Positions 4,907-6,267 of a stretch of DNA of 6,267 bases are shown here, piece by piece. A program made the translations under genes and the position numbers. The notes beneath the pieces are model-generated. The model ran no database searches, had not been told where the DNA came from, and worked only from the letters and a program-made list of their open reading frames with translations. This DNA is from an uncultured Clostridia bacterium (GTDB taxonomy: Bacteria; Bacillota; Clostridia; TANB77; CAG-508). The DNA lies in the NCBI GenBank assembly GCA_934141605.1, contig CAKPCL010000023.1, forward strand, positions 1 through 6,267, in the 5' to 3' direction. The stretch's first letter is position 1; every line of letters starts with the position of its first letter.

Positions 4907-6267
4907 ATGGATAAGATGAAATTAAATGTTGGCATCGACTTAGGGACAACGAATTCCGAATGCTATGTTAGTTGCAATGGAGGACGGTTAGAGCCGGTTT
5001 GTTTTTCAAACGGGGATAAAAAGAAACCGGCGATGCTAGCAAGCATTGTTTCTTACCAAAATGGTGAATTTGTCGTTGGGAATGAGTTGAAAGAAGATGC
5101 TTATAAATTTTTAAAGTCTTGGAAGTACCTTAAAGTAAAGATGAAAGACGAAGAAAATTATACTTATGAAGGAAAACCAAGCGATGAGCCTTTTCCTTTG
5201 ACTATAAGCCCTGTTGATTTCTCCGCAGAAATTCTTAAGGCCATAAAACAAGGAATAGCAAAAAGATTTGGCAATTATGAAATTGAAACTTTGGTAATTA
5301 CAGTTCCCGCATATTTTAGAGATTTCGAACGTAGAAGCGTTCTTCGTGCAGTTAAAAAAGCCGGACTTTATGCAATTAAAAAAATTGCTTTAATCAATGA
5401 ACCGACGGCTGCTGCTTTGGCATATGGAGAACGTTTGCAAAACGACCAAAAAATAATAGCCTTCGATTTAGGAGGAGGAACTTTCGACGTTACTTTGCTG
5501 GAATATCAATTGGTTGATAATTATCGTTTTTATCAAGCAATTTCAACCAATGGCAGCGAGATAGGAGGAAAAAACTTTGATGAAAAACTCTTGAACCTTC
5601 TTTATGAGAATTTTATCAATCAGGATGGTGGCGATTATAAAAACGACAAGGAGTTCAAAGAAGCCTTCTTTTTGACTTTTTTACCGGAAATGGAGAACTT
5701 AAAACAATCCCTTAATTTTTTGAGCGACGTTTCCGTTGATAATTACGTAAAAATTAGAAATGAAGAGGTGTATGTAACCTCCACCGTATCAGCTAAGAGT
5801 TTCAATGAAATGATAAGCCCATATATTCAAACGTGTATTCAAATGACGAAAAATGTAATTGGGACCAACAAAGTGAACAAATTAATTCTTGTTGGAGGCT
5901 CCACAAGAATGCCCTACATCCAACAAGAGCTTCGTAAAGCTTTTCCTGATTTGGAATTGGTCGGAGAAGATCCAGATCTTATTGTCGCAAAAGGCGCTGC
6001 AATGCACGCAAAAGAAAAGGATTCTGAAAACGAAAAGAAACTCTTCTTAAACGAAATTGTTTCTAACGCTGTCGGCGTTTCCCTTATCGGTGACTTTGTC
6101 GGAAATGTTGTAAAAGCGGGGACCCCGATACCTTATAAAACGACCGAAAGATTTTGCGGCGTGGTAAGAAACCAAACCAATATAGAAATGCTCGTTTTAA
6201 ACGGGAACAGCCCGGTTGTTCAAGGAAATGAAATTTTAGGGACCATTCAGCTAAATAACTTAAGAAC
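4907..6267 (+). CDS. Hsp70 (DnaK-family) chaperone, C-terminus cut by window edge
   Basis: 453 codons are visible: a complete ATPase domain and the start of the substrate-binding domain. Phosphate-1 loop GIDLGTTNS is at 9-17 (Asp11, Thr14, Thr15). Lys73 aligns with the catalytic Lys70 of E. coli DnaK. TVPAYF is at 132-137, NEPTAAALAYG at 164-174 (Glu165 matching DnaK Glu171), phosphate-2 FDLGGGTFDVT at 186-196 (Asp187, Thr192, Asp194), the adenosine motif LVGGSTRMP at 328-336, and DPDLIVAKGAA at 355-365. All ATPase residues I can place are present, so it should bind and hydrolyse ATP. The linker (about 379-385, LFLNEIV) departs from the usual LLLDV. The domain after it keeps the G-TPIP and N-Q-T pattern of the peptide-binding beta sandwich. 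It is diverged enough to be a paralogue, so I do not call it dnaK. It starts 1 base after the membrane-protein stop. Confidence 0.95.
   Translation, partial: MDKMKLNVGIDLGTTNSECYVSCNGGRLEPVCFSNGDKKKPAMLASIVSYQNGEFVVGNELKEDAYKFLKSWKYLKVKMKDEENYTYEGKPSDEPFPLTISPVDFSAEILKAIKQGIAKRFGNYEIETLVITVPAYFRDFERRSVLRAVKKAGLYAIKKIALINEPTAAALAYGERLQNDQKIIAFDLGGGTFDVTLLEYQLVDNYRFYQAISTNGSEIGGKNFDEKLLNLLYENFINQDGGDYKNDKEFKEAFFLTFLPEMENLKQSLNFLSDVSVDNYVKIRNEEVYVTSTVSAKSFNEMISPYIQTCIQMTKNVIGTNKVNKLILVGGSTRMPYIQQELRKAFPDLELVGEDPDLIVAKGAAMHAKEKDSENEKKLFLNEIVSNAVGVSLIGDFVGNVVKAGTPIPYKTTERFCGVVRNQTNIEMLVLNGNSPVVQGNEILGTIQLNNLR

Overview
The window is AT-rich bacterial DNA using the standard bacterial code: TGA closes the first gene and tryptophan is always TGG, which argues against the Mycoplasma/Spiroplasma code. 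Strong AGGAGG-type ribosome binding sites, a Gram-positive-style lipoprotein with a short Lys-rich signal peptide, and many small multi-pass membrane proteins suggest a low-GC Bacillota, perhaps an uncultured host-associated member of the Bacilli. That placement is inference; there is no rRNA or marker gene here to fix it.

Layout. At the left edge is the 3' end of a membrane-protein gene on the + strand. It converges on a - strand lipoprotein gene, and a 12-bp perfect hairpin between them probably terminates transcription from both sides. A roughly 190-base AT-rich divergent intergenic region (1025-1212) follows, with weak promoter candidates in both directions. From 1213 to the right edge everything is on the + strand: a small three-helix membrane protein (1213-1539), a 94-base gap holding a striking run of nine G (1571-1579), and then three tightly packed genes. 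These encode a 688-residue coiled-coil protein with ankyrin-like segments and a C-terminal J-like domain (1634-3700), a 400-residue protein with an N-terminal coiled coil and about eight membrane helices (3703-4905), and an Hsp70/DnaK-family chaperone (4907 to beyond the window). The last three genes are separated by only 2 and 1 bases, so they are almost certainly one operon.

How the genes may work together. The Hsp70 keeps all the nucleotide-binding motifs of a working ATPase but is clearly diverged from housekeeping DnaK. Its presumed partner has a recognisable J-domain fold signature at its C terminus, but the HPD tripeptide that normally triggers Hsp70 ATP hydrolysis is replaced by Arg-Ile-Lys. 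With the membrane-anchored coiled-coil protein encoded between them, the simplest hypothesis is a dedicated, membrane-associated Hsp70 module in which a non-stimulating J-like protein acts as a recruiter or regulator. The G9 tract just upstream could make expression of the module phase-variable. I do not recognise this gene combination as a named system. It is the most interesting content of the window. No CRISPR array, insertion sequence, tRNA or rRNA was seen.
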